The notes under the pieces: model-generated
Databases searched by the model: none
Seen by the model: only the letters and a program-made list of their open reading frames with translations
What the model was told of the DNA's origin: nothing
Translations under genes and position numbers: made by a program
From: an uncultured Atopobiaceae bacterium
GTDB taxonomy: Bacteria; Actinomycetota; Coriobacteriia; Coriobacteriales; Atopobiaceae
DNA length: 6,062 bases
NCBI GenBank assembly: GCA_905235165.1
Contig: CAJOKK010000131.1
Location: 1-6,062 of the forward strand
Direction of reading: 5' to 3'
Shown: one piece after another, positions 1 through 5,702 of the stretch
Layout: every line of letters starts with the position of its first letter
Position numbering within the stretch: the first letter of the stretch is position 1

Positions 1-1604
1 ATGATCGCTGCACAGGCAATCTGTCCAAGCACCGCGCAGGTGGTGGATTTTCGTGCATTTGTAATGAGCGAGCCTATGAAGGCGGCGAGGCCGGAGCTGG
101 CAAGGCTTATCCAGGTACTCTTGAGCGAAAACATCCACAGGAGCTCCGAATTGACGGCCGATGCCGTGAAGCCCATGTGGAGCGAAATATAGAAGGTCAT
201 TCCGAGTGTCCAGCTGACGAGGCTGGTCACAAGGGCATGCAGCGGCTTCAGGAATGCCGCCGCCCATCCTGCTCCCGCGGTGGGAATGCCTATGCAACAA
301 GGGATCGCGAGGGCCGGGGTGCTGGAATGCTCGCGCACGCCGATGCGTATCCACCAGATAGCGAGGGGTATGCACGCGGTGAGGGATAGGAGGATTCCCT
401 CGAGCACCGTCGAATAGGCGAGCAGCGAGATAGACATAGAGATGATGAGAAGCAAAGACCCAAGCGGCGGGAACAAGACGGCCGCAAGGAAGATGGTGCA
501 GACGGAGATCCACACCGTCGAGTTGGCGAGGTAAAGAAAGTTGAGGCAGAGAAGGCTGGAGAAGGCCGAGCTGACACCAGCGGTCAGGCGCTCGATGAGC
601 GGACGTGCCCAAGGGTAGCGGAAATAGGTGGGTAGTCCTTCTCCCTCCCAGGTCTCTTCTACCTTGTCTTGCGGGGTCGCCTGTAAGAGGAGGTTCTGAA
701 TGGAGTCATGCCCATCAGCAACGTTGCCGAGGTCGTAGGCGACCTCGCTCGCGAACTCGATGATGGTCGAGGGGCGCATCGCCGGGTTCGGGGAGAGCGC
801 GTGAAGCAGTGCGCGCCCGCTGACGCAGTTGGGGTCGAGGAACCTCTTGAGCTGGGAAATGCTGGGGCCGCGCTCGATGAGCATAAGGGAATGCTCTGCC
901 GTGTCTGCCTCAAAGGGGTTGCTGCCCGTAAGCGCCTGCCAAACCAGAACGGCAAGCGAGAAGATGTCGGAGCGCTCATCAACCATGTCGCCCCTGATCT
1001 GCTCGGGCGACATGTAGCCCACGGTACCGCCTCGCGCGTCTCCGTAGCCGGTAGCCGAGGCAAGGGTGGCCATGCCAAAGTCGCAGATCTTAACGTTGCC
1101 GGCATGGTCGAAGAGGATGTTTGACGGCTTGATGTCGAGGTGCAAGACGCCATTCTCGTGCGCAAACGAGAGCGCGTCGGCGATGCAGCAGGCAACGTAG
1201 GCGCACTCATCGCCGGTGAGCGTGCCGCCTTCAACGCGCATGAGCAGGTCAGACAGGGTGAGGCAGTCAACGAACTCCATCACGAGGTAGGCCCAGCTCG
1301 AGTCGTACTCAAAGTCGTAGACCGAGACGATGTTGGGATGCGCGAGCAGGCTTGCGGTTCTCGCCTCGGTAAGGGCCTCAGAAATGGTTGAGGCGCTTCC
1401 CGAGGTATCGTAGGAGTTCACGAGGGGAATGCGCTTGATGGCAACGCGGCGTTGCAGGCGGGTGTCCCAACAGGTCAAAACATTGCCAAAACCACCCGTT
1501 TCGTTTGTGGACATAAGGCGATAACGCCCGAGCACGAGCTCGGGTTTGCCGAGAAGAACACCACTGTCGAGCGGTTGGACAGATGTTGAGTTTGCGCTCA
1601 GCAC
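1..1604 (-). CDS. Ser/Thr protein kinase with C-terminal multi-pass membrane region, C-terminus cut by window edge
   Basis: Reading the minus strand from a GTG at 1604-1602 gives an open frame of 534 codons that reaches the window edge without a stop. The first ~300 residues are a Hanks-type Ser/Thr kinase domain: a glycine loop at 34-42 (ETGGFGNV core), VAIK with the ATP-binding lysine K57, a probable helix-C glutamate E80 before LLAHPNIV, catalytic loop HLDIKPSN at 155-162 (base D157), DFG at 175-177, and GYMSPEQ at 196-202 with the conserved D213 downstream. After a linker, residues ~343 onward are hydrophobic, with about five or more likely membrane spans (roughly 364-378, 383-400, 400-419, 431-450, 456-475). 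It probably phosphorylates cytoplasmic or membrane proteins on Ser/Thr; the substrate is unknown. A strong AAAGGAGG lies at 1614-1607, only 2 bases before the GTG, which is closer than usual. An in-frame TAG at 1649-1647 rules out a longer start. Odd points: HLD replaces the usual HRD, and the first glycine of GxGxxG is replaced. No PASTA repeats are visible. Confidence 0.93.
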   Translation of the reverse strand, partial: MLSANSTSVQPLDSGVLLGKPELVLGRYRLMSTNETGGFGNVLTCWDTRLQRRVAIKRIPLVNSYDTSGSASTISEALTEARTASLLAHPNIVSVYDFEYDSSWAYLVMEFVDCLTLSDLLMRVEGGTLTGDECAYVACCIADALSFAHENGVLHLDIKPSNILFDHAGNVKICDFGMATLASATGYGDARGGTVGYMSPEQIRGDMVDERSDIFSLAVLVWQALTGSNPFEADTAEHSLMLIERGPSISQLKRFLDPNCVSGRALLHALSPNPAMRPSTIIEFASEVAYDLGNVADGHDSIQNLLLQATPQDKVEETWEGEGLPTYFRYPWARPLIERLTAGVSSAFSSLLCLNFLYLANSTVWISVCTIFLAAVLFPPLGSLLLIISMSISLLAYSTVLEGILLSLTACIPLAIWWIRIGVREHSSTPALAIPCCIGIPTAGAGWAAAFLKPLHALVTSLVSWTLGMTFYISLHMGFTASAVNSELLWMFSLKSTWISLASSGLAAFIGSLITNARKSTTCAVLGQIACAAI

Positions 1605-1657
1605 GGCCTCCTTTGACCTGTTTGAACTGCGATTCTCTTGCCGCGTCTAGCCCCTAA

Positions 1658-1686
1658 AGGATACCGCTTTGGTTGGTTCCTGCCAA
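1658..1686 (-). promoter_or_regulatory. Candidate promoter of the kinase gene
   Basis: On the minus strand TTGGCA (1686-1681, five of six matches to TTGACA) and TATCCT (1663-1658, four of six to TATAAT) are separated by 17 bases. A transcript from here would carry a leader of roughly 45 bases before the GTG at 1604. Found by eye only. Confidence 0.4.
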
Positions 1687-1748
1687 ATTTCGGGGCTACG
1701 CTGGGGCGTCAATTTGCCAAGCATTGTGGAAATGGGCCAAATTACTGC

Positions 1749-1778
1749 TTGCGTTGGCCTTGAGATTCGTAGTAGTAT
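1749..1778 (+). promoter_or_regulatory. Candidate promoter of tRNA-Leu
   Basis: TTGCGT (1749-1754) and TAGTAT (1773-1778) are separated by 18 bases. Transcription would start near 1785, a few bases before the tRNA 5' end at 1791, which is a normal distance for a single tRNA gene. Neither box is a perfect match. Confidence 0.45.
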
Positions 1779-1790
1779 TGAAAACCGCAC

Positions 1791-1877
1791 GCGGGCGTGG
1801 CGGAATTGGCAGACGCGTACGGTTCAGGTCCGTATGGGGGCAACCCCGTGAAGGTTCAAGTCCTTTCGCCCGCACCA
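1791..1877 (+). tRNA. tRNA-Leu (anticodon CAG)
   Basis: This is a class II tRNA that folds completely. The acceptor arms GCGGGCG (1791-1797) and CGCCCGC (1867-1873) pair over 7 bp, followed by discriminator A and an encoded CCA (1875-1877). A short D stem (GCG/CGC) encloses a loop containing TTGGCAGA. The anticodon stem TACGG/CCGTA closes the seven-base loop TTCAGGT, giving anticodon CAG, which reads the leucine codon CUG. The long variable arm GGGG-CAA-CCCC is typical of leucine tRNA. The T stem GAAGG/CCTTT closes TTCAAGT. It stands alone. A T-run follows at 1896-1901, but no stable hairpin precedes it, so the 3' end is unclear. Confidence 0.96.
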
Positions 1878-1938
1878 CGAACTACGCAGGGCCGCTTTTT
1901 TCTTCTCGCAGTTCCAACTTTGCGTCACTGCCATGATT

Positions 1939-2010
1939 GCGGACTCCGACGGCCGTGGCCGCCCAAGTCCGTAAAAGCCGCCCCGGTTTCGCGGACTCCG
2001 ACGGCCGGAG
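1939..2010. repeat. Left-hand unit of the array: 52-bp duplication of a different sequence
   Basis: The 16-base sequence GCGGACTCCGACGGCC occurs at 1939-1954 and again at 1991-2006, exactly 52 bases apart. This is the same period as the palindrome array that follows, although the sequence between the copies differs from the palindrome units. It therefore looks like an older or different unit type in the same periodic structure. Confidence 0.75.
1953..1977 (+). repeat. 25-bp direct repeat, left copy
   Basis: This 25-base stretch (beginning CCGTGGCCGCCC, ending CCGTAAAAG) is repeated without mismatch at 2276-2300, on the far side of the palindrome array. It lies inside the left-hand 52-bp unit. 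Confidence 0.85.
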
Positions 2011-2272
2011 CGACACTGCCGCTAAGTTGTGACTAAGAGGCCCGTTTTCTCCAACTTACCGGCACGGCTGCCGCAAAGTTGTGATTTCTGGCTCCTGTTT
2101 CTCCAACTCACCGGCACGGCTGCCGCAAAGTTGTGATTTCTGGCCCCTGTTTCTCCAACTATGCGGCACGGCTGCCGCTAAGTTGTGACTAAGAGGCCCG
2201 TTTTCTCCAACTATGCGGCACGGCTGCCGCTAAGTTGTGATTTCTGGCTCCTGTTTCTCCAACTTACCGGCA
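2011..2272. repeat. 52-bp tandem array of 30-base imperfect palindromes and 22-base spacers
   Basis: AAGTTGTGA starts at 2024, 2076, 2128, 2180 and 2232, exactly 52 bases apart. Four complete 30-base dyads lie at 2052-2081, 2104-2133, 2156-2185 and 2208-2237, with half-dyads at each end. Each begins CAACT, ends AGTTG, and has a core CGGCA-CGGC-TGCCG, giving an outer stem of 5-6 bp, a two-by-two mismatch, an inner stem of 5-6 bp and a four-base loop. The five 22-base spacers come in two families: one beginning TGACTAAGAGG (2030-2051, 2186-2207) and one beginning TGATTTCTGG (2082-2103, 2134-2155, 2238-2259). The middle member of the second family differs from the others by one base. The inner palindrome also has two forms (ACC...GCA and ATGC...GCT). 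Because the spacers are related to each other and no cas gene is present, this is a tandem palindromic repeat rather than a CRISPR. Confidence 0.92.
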
Positions 2273-2275
2273 TCT

Positions 2276-2300
2276 CCGTGGCCGCCCAAGTCCGTAAAAG
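2276..2300 (+). repeat. 25-bp direct repeat, right copy
   Basis: Identical over 25 bases to 1953-1977. It follows directly after the truncated last palindrome unit. The two copies are 323 bases apart, which is not a multiple of 52, so the right copy is out of register with the array. Confidence 0.85.
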
Positions 2301-2465
2301 GTGGGCCTTCCGTATCCGGCCTTGTGTACGACGTATATCCACATATGGTGCAGATGTCCCAAATGAGGCCTACGGCAAGTGGCTCACTTGGCCCCTCTTT
2401 GATCCATTTCGTTGTCCGTGAGCGGTAGAAGTGGCCCTAAGAGGTGGCGGGCAACGCTGTCGACC

Positions 2466-2474
2466 TGCTAAAAT
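2466..2474 (+). promoter_or_regulatory. Candidate extended -10 element for the 439-residue membrane protein gene
   Basis: TGCTAAAAT fits an extended -10 (TGnTATAAT-like). No convincing -35 lies 16-18 bases upstream. Transcription from near 2481 would give a leader of about 140 bases that includes the stem-loop at 2499-2527. A second weak possibility, TTGCAT (2560-2565) with TATCGA (2582-2587), would give a leader under 30 bases. Confidence 0.35.
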
Positions 2475-2498
2475 AGAAAAATAATGATTCGTATCGAG

Positions 2499-2527
2499 GT
2501 GTTTGCGACAAGACGAGTTGCAAACAC
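2499..2527 (+). promoter_or_regulatory. Stem-loop in the probable 5' leader of the 439-residue protein gene
   Basis: GTGTTTGC (2499-2506) and GCAAACAC (2520-2527) are perfectly complementary. The stem extends inward by GAC/GTT (one G-U pair) to 11 pairs around the seven-base loop AAGACGA (2510-2516). No T-run follows, so it does not look like an intrinsic terminator. It may be an RNA leader structure or an operator in DNA; no partner is identified. Confidence 0.5.
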
Positions 2528-2619
2528 GCGGGGTTGCGAGGAGAAAAAAACGCAGCTCGTTGCATGTGTTGATCCACGTGCTATCGATTCGAGCTTAGGC
2601 ACGAAACAAAGGGGGTTGC

Positions 2620-3939
2620 ATGAGCAGCGCTAGCCGCGGACGCAACAAAGGCGCTCGTAAAACGGGCAGGGGAGGCACTTCTCCCCAGAATGCTAGGAAA
2701 AATCAAAACAATAAGCCCGCTCAGAGCAGCAAGCCGATGAAGGAAGCAACCACCCTTCCCATCATTGAGGACGATCCGGACGCGTGGGGCGAGGACGGCA
2801 TGTTCGAGGATGAGCTTGTTGTTGCTGCCCGAGCAAAGGCGTCGGCTGCTGAGGTTTCCAACACCGCCCAGCTGGGTAACACCACCAAGCTTGGCAAGAC
2901 CTATCGAGCCGCCAAGGCAGAGAAGGCCGCGAAGGAAGCCGAGCTGGCTCAGGCGGACAACACTGCCGACCTGGTTGAAACTGACGAGGTCGTTGAGGCG
3001 CAGGAGCCCGTTGAGACCGCTGAGGTCACGAAGCCCTCTTCGGATAATGCCCCCAACAACGACGAGGACGTGTGGGGCGAGGACGGCATGTGGGTCGACG
3101 AGGTTGTCGTTGCCGCCAACACCGCGAGGGACGAGGCCACCAAGGGTGGCAAGAGCGAAGGCTTTGTTGCCTACAACCTGGTCGATCACGGGCCCAAGTC
3201 CAAGCAGGCTACCAAGGAGACCGCCGATGCTTCCAAGGGTTCGCGCAGCAAGATGAAGCCGATTCTGGGCGCTGCGGCAGGAGTGACCGTCGCCCTCGTG
3301 CTTCTCGGCGTTCTCAACCACGCAGGCGTCTTCAAGGGCGATTCTGAGCCAAAGCAGGAGGCCGCTGTTGTGGAGGAGGCTCCCGTCGAGGTTGCCTCCG
3401 AGACCGAGGCTAAGTCCGAGCAGAAGTCCGAGGCTGACTCTGCGGCCGCAAAGATGGCCGAAGACAAGAAGGCTGCCGACGAGAAGAAGTCCGAAGACAC
3501 GAAGGCTCTGAAGCAGGCGAGCGAAGACGCCAAGGATGATGCCGAGAAGAAGGCTGAGGAAGCCGAGGCCGCAAAGAAGGCCGAAGCTGCTGAGGCCGAA
3601 AAGGCCCAGAACCAGAACCAGACTCAGACCCAGACCCAGACCGAAACCCAGCCGCGCCAGCAGGAGCAGACAGAGAGCGCTCCTTCGCGTACGGTGGAAG
3701 AGCCGGTTGAGTATGAGGAGTATTACTACTACGACTACGATTACGGCTACGAGAGTCAGCCGCAGCAGGAGGTCAACTGGGACCAGGAGCAGTACGAGCA
3801 GCGTTCTGCGAGGGACGAGGCGAGGCGCAACGATGCGCGCGAGGATTCAGCCGAGGCCATCCAGAAGCAGAACGAGGAGCTTGCTCGCCAGGAGGCGCAG
3901 GCAAGGGCTCGTATGAGGTACTACGAGAACAACAATTAG
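2620..3939 (+). CDS. Low-complexity single-pass membrane protein with duplicated WGEDGM motif, function unknown
   Basis: This gene encodes 439 residues. The ATG at 2620 follows AAAGGGGG (2608-2615) by four bases. The N-terminal ~45 residues are basic and rich in Asn, Gly and Ser. Two copies of an acidic tryptophan motif follow at 56-70 (WGEDGMFEDELVVAA) and 152-166 (WGEDGMWVDEVVVAA), each preceded by Asp/Glu. A basic stretch KGSRSKMK leads into one hydrophobic segment at about 214-232, so by the positive-inside rule the N-terminal half should be cytoplasmic and the rest outside. The outer part has a Glu/Ala/Lys-rich coiled-coil-like region (~243-329), a Gln-Asn/Gln-Thr repeat (330-344), a tyrosine cluster (365-377, including YYYY at 368-371) and a charged Arg/Glu/Gln helix to the end. 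The gene is transcribed alone and ends at the hairpins near 3958-4048. No catalytic motif is seen. An envelope, scaffold or signalling-partner role is possible, but I do not recognise the family. Confidence 0.88.
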   Translation: MSSASRGRNKGARKTGRGGTSPQNARKNQNNKPAQSSKPMKEATTLPIIEDDPDAWGEDGMFEDELVVAARAKASAAEVSNTAQLGNTTKLGKTYRAAKAEKAAKEAELAQADNTADLVETDEVVEAQEPVETAEVTKPSSDNAPNNDEDVWGEDGMWVDEVVVAANTARDEATKGGKSEGFVAYNLVDHGPKSKQATKETADASKGSRSKMKPILGAAAGVTVALVLLGVLNHAGVFKGDSEPKQEAAVVEEAPVEVASETEAKSEQKSEADSAAAKMAEDKKAADEKKSEDTKALKQASEDAKDDAEKKAEEAEAAKKAEAAEAEKAQNQNQTQTQTQTETQPRQQEQTESAPSRTVEEPVEYEEYYYYDYDYGYESQPQQEVNWDQEQYEQRSARDEARRNDAREDSAEAIQKQNEELARQEAQARARMRYYENNN

Positions 3940-3957
3940 AAGACAGAGGCTTTCCGA

Positions 3958-3989
3958 CGCGCCGGCAGCAGAGCTCGCGAGCCGGCGCG
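3958..3989. repeat. 9-bp inverted repeat after the membrane protein gene
   Basis: CGCGCCGGC (3958-3966) and GCCGGCGCG (3981-3989) are perfect reverse complements around a 14-base loop. No T-run follows, so it may contribute to 3'-end stability or slow transcription ahead of the stronger hairpin at 4005-4048 rather than terminate by itself. Confidence 0.5.
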
Positions 3990-4004
3990 AGCGGGAGAGC
4001 GAAT

Positions 4005-4050
4005 AAACGTGCGGCCGACGCCTTACCAAGCGCGTCGGCCGCACGTTTTG
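4005..4050. terminator. Bidirectional terminator hairpin between converging genes
   Basis: The arms at 4005-4021 and 4032-4048 are perfectly complementary over 17 bp (arm core GTGCGGCCGACGC), with CTT-ACC-AAG able to extend the stem after one bulged base. The outer AAA/TTT pairs give a short T-run on each strand (TTTT at 4046-4049 on plus, TTTATT on minus). It sits 65 bases after the stop of the plus gene and only 3 bases after the TAA of the minus gene, so it can serve both. Confidence 0.85.
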
Positions 4051-4269
4051 TTAGTTATTGTCGCTATCGAAATCCGACCAGCCCTGCTCGTCATCGTCGA
4101 GAAGGTCCCAGTCACCCTCGGTCTTCTCGTGGTTCTTGTAGAGCGAACGCGTGCGTATCTCGAGCAAAAAGGAGAGGATGAGAAACAGAACGATTCCACC
4201 TGCAACAAGGGTGATGACACCCTGGCGCGTGCCAAAGAGCCATGCGAAGAAATCGGCAATTGCGTTCAT
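4051..4269 (-). CDS. Small single-pass membrane protein with acidic C-terminal tail, function unknown
   Basis: This gene encodes 72 residues. The ATG at 4269-4267 is preceded on the minus strand by GGGAGGG with about 6-7 bases of spacing, a good ribosome binding site. Residues ~1-15 form a short amphipathic or hydrophobic start (MNAIADFFAWLFGTRQ). A hydrophobic segment at about 16-36 follows (ending in FLILSFLLE), then a basic stretch (RTRSLYKNHEK), which suggests the C-terminus stays in the cytoplasm. The tail is strongly acidic with two tryptophans (GDWDLLDDDEQGWSDFDSD). It is divergent from serS, with start codons 92 bases apart, and converges with the 439-residue gene at a shared terminator. 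No domain is recognised. The clean RBS, membrane segment, terminator and coherent composition support it as a real gene. Confidence 0.82.
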   Translation of the reverse strand: MNAIADFFAWLFGTRQGVITLVAGGIVLFLILSFLLEIRTRSLYKNHEKTEGDWDLLDDDEQGWSDFDSDNN

Positions 4270-4309
4270 GTGCTGCCCTCCCGCGAAAAATACGTGCGAT
4301 GTGCTGGCA

Positions 4310-4323
4310 CAAGTATATACTTG
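4310..4323. promoter_or_regulatory. 14-bp perfect palindrome in the divergent promoter region of serS and the small membrane protein
   Basis: CAAGTATATACTTG is fully self-complementary. It contains TATACT on both strands (4316-4321 on plus, 4317-4312 on minus), a good -10 sequence in each direction. Transcripts would start about 35 bases before serS and about 35 bases before the small gene. No strong -35 is seen on either side. The site could be a shared bidirectional -10 or a repressor operator. Confidence 0.5.
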
Positions 4324-4361
4324 ATGCGCTTCGTAAAGACTACCTGTCCAAGGAGATGGCT

Positions 4362-5648
4362 ATGCTGGACATCAAGTTTGTCCGAGAGAATCCCGACGTA
4401 GTGGATGCGTCGTGCGCTTCTCGTCAGAACGCCCACTGGGACCGTGAACGGTTCTTCGAGCTCGATGAGCGTCGTCGTGAGCTGATTGTTGAGGTAGAGG
4501 GCCTGCAGGCCGAGCGCAATGCTGTCTCTAAGGAGATCGGCCAGCTGATGCGCGACGGCAAGCGTGACGAGGCTGAGGCTGCTAAGGCCAAGGTTGCCGC
4601 CAACAAGGAGCGCATTGCCGAGCTCGATAACCAGCGTGGCGAGGTCGAGCAGGAGCTGTTTGACCTGGTGGCTGGCATCCCCAACATTCCCGACGAGTCC
4701 GTGCCCTATGGCAAGGATGACAACGACAACCCCGAGGCACGCCGCTGGGGCACGCCTCGTGAGTTTGACTTCGAGCCGAAGGCGCACTGGGACCTTGGTC
4801 CCGAGCTGGGCATGATTGACTTCGACCGCGGCGTGAAGATCGCCGGTAGCCGTTTCTACGTGCTCGGCGGCATGGGCGCTCGCATGGAGCGCGCCCTTAT
4901 CAACTTCATGATCGACACGCACGCCAAGGCCGGCTTCAAGGAGTGGTGGCCGCCCGTCATCACGAATGCGGCGACGCTTTTCGGCACGGGTCAGCTTCCT
5001 AAGTTTGAGGAGGACCTGTACCACGTCAGCCCCGACATGTACCTCATCCCGACCGCTGAGGTCATGCTCACCAACCTGCACCGCGACGAGGTGCTTGACG
5101 GCGACAAGCTGCCCCTGTGGTACTGCGCCTTCACGCCCTGCTTCCGCGAGGAGGCTGGCAGCGCCGGTCGCGACACGCGCGGCATCATTCGCGTGCACGA
5201 GTTCGACAAGGTCGAGATGGTGAAGTTCGCCAAGCCCGAGGACTCGATGAACCAGCTTGAGAGCATGACCAACGAGGCCGAGCAGATTCTCCAGACGCTG
5301 GGCCTGCCCTATCGCGTGGTCACCCTCTGCTCCGGCGACATCGGCTTCAGCGCGCGCAAGACCTACGACGTCGAGGTCTGGCTGCCGAGCTACAACAACT
5401 ACAAGGAGATCTCCAGCTGCTCCAACTGCTGGGACTTCCAGGCTCGCCGCGCCAACATCAAGTACCGCGACCCCGCCGAGTTCAAGGGCACGCGTCTGGT
5501 GCACACGCTCAACGGATCCGGCCTTGCGGTCGGCCGCACCATGGCCGCCATCATGGAGAACTACCAGAATGCCGACGGTACTATCACGGTTCCCGAGGCG
5601 CTGGTGCCCTACATGGGCGGCATCGAGGTCATTCGTCCCGAGGACTAA
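4362..5648 (+). CDS. serS: Seryl-tRNA synthetase
   Basis: SerRS (EC 6.1.1.11) activates serine with ATP and loads tRNA-Ser; it is a cytoplasmic class II homodimer that also makes Ser-tRNA-Sec where that tRNA exists. The 428 residues match the usual bacterial length. The N-terminus MLDIKFVRENPDVV is family-typical. Residues ~25-105 form the charged antiparallel coiled coil that grips the long variable arm of tRNA-Ser. Motif 1 lies around the GARMERALINFMID segment. The serine-binding TAE is at 231-233. Motif 2 is FREEAGSAGRDTRG at 261-274, leading to RVHEFDKVE. Motif 3 is NGSGLAVGRT at 384-393 with the ATP-contacting R392. All key residues are present. The ATG at 4362 is chosen because AAGGAG (4350-4355) lies six bases before it; the in-frame ATG at 4356 touches the RBS, and the ATG at 4242 lies inside the opposing small gene. 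The leader is too short for a T-box riboswitch. Confidence 0.98.
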   Translation: MLDIKFVRENPDVVDASCASRQNAHWDRERFFELDERRRELIVEVEGLQAERNAVSKEIGQLMRDGKRDEAEAAKAKVAANKERIAELDNQRGEVEQELFDLVAGIPNIPDESVPYGKDDNDNPEARRWGTPREFDFEPKAHWDLGPELGMIDFDRGVKIAGSRFYVLGGMGARMERALINFMIDTHAKAGFKEWWPPVITNAATLFGTGQLPKFEEDLYHVSPDMYLIPTAEVMLTNLHRDEVLDGDKLPLWYCAFTPCFREEAGSAGRDTRGIIRVHEFDKVEMVKFAKPEDSMNQLESMTNEAEQILQTLGLPYRVVTLCSGDIGFSARKTYDVEVWLPSYNNYKEISSCSNCWDFQARRANIKYRDPAEFKGTRLVHTLNGSGLAVGRTMAAIMENYQNADGTITVPEALVPYMGGIEVIRPED

Positions 5649-5663
5649 TCGAGCCTAACTATG

Positions 5664-5690
5664 GGCCCTCCCGCGCGGAGGGCCTTTCTT
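5664..5690 (+). terminator. Intrinsic terminator of serS
   Basis: GGCCCTCC (5664-5671) pairs perfectly with GGAGGGCC (5677-5684) around the five-base loop CGCGC, followed by TTTCTTATT. It starts 16 bases after the serS stop codon and separates serS from the next gene. Confidence 0.9.
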
Positions 5691-5702
5691 ATTATTGAAA
5701 AG

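Larger units (their letters stand above)
1878..2619. other. 742-base intergenic region without a supported gene
   Basis: Between the tRNA and the 439-residue gene there is no reading frame with a ribosome binding site and a protein-like sequence; the short open frames change composition with the repeats and are not believable. The left part (1878-1938) holds a T-run. The centre (1939-2300) is the 52-bp periodic array described separately. The right part (2301-2619) contains a 6-bp hairpin at 2376-2390 (CAAGTG-GCT-CACTTG), a candidate extended -10 at 2466-2474 and a larger stem-loop at 2499-2527. Confidence 0.75.

Noticed and set aside
659..1270. 203-codon minus-strand frame and several plus-strand frames within the kinase region
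   Set aside because: They are other-frame shadows of the kinase gene, whose frame runs off the window and carries every kinase motif in order.
1878..1905. Intrinsic terminator directly after tRNA-Leu
   Set aside because: A six-T run is present at 1896-1901, but I could not find a stable hairpin immediately before it.
1797..2036. Open frame across the tRNA and the left part of the repeats
   Set aside because: It starts inside the tRNA, has no ribosome binding site, and its translation is an artefact of tRNA and repeat sequence.
2011..2272. CRISPR array with 30-base palindromic repeats and 22-base spacers
   Set aside because: The spacers are copies of one another in two families rather than unique, the repeats are themselves variable, spacer length is short, and no cas gene is in the window.
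2185..2428. Two overlapping open frames of 63-78 codons at the right end of the array
   Set aside because: They translate repeat units and have no convincing ribosome binding site or protein-like composition.
2581..3321. 246-codon open frame antisense to the 439-residue membrane protein
   Set aside because: It is low in complexity because it mirrors a biased coding strand. The plus-strand frame has the RBS, a membrane segment and a full-length frame.
4305..4323. Sigma-54 type promoter beginning TGGCAC upstream of serS
   Set aside because: There is no TTGCA-like element at the required spacing after TGGCAC.
4242..4361. Longer serS beginning at the ATG at 4242
   Set aside because: It would overlap the start of the opposing small gene and add 40 residues not seen in SerRS. 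The RBS at 4350-4355 and the family-typical MLDIKF start favour 4362.
4266..5504. 412-codon open frame antisense to serS
   Set aside because: It is the mirror of a high-GC coding gene with strong third-position bias, rich in Leu, Val and Ala, and lacks any domain. serS on the other strand has all its catalytic motifs.
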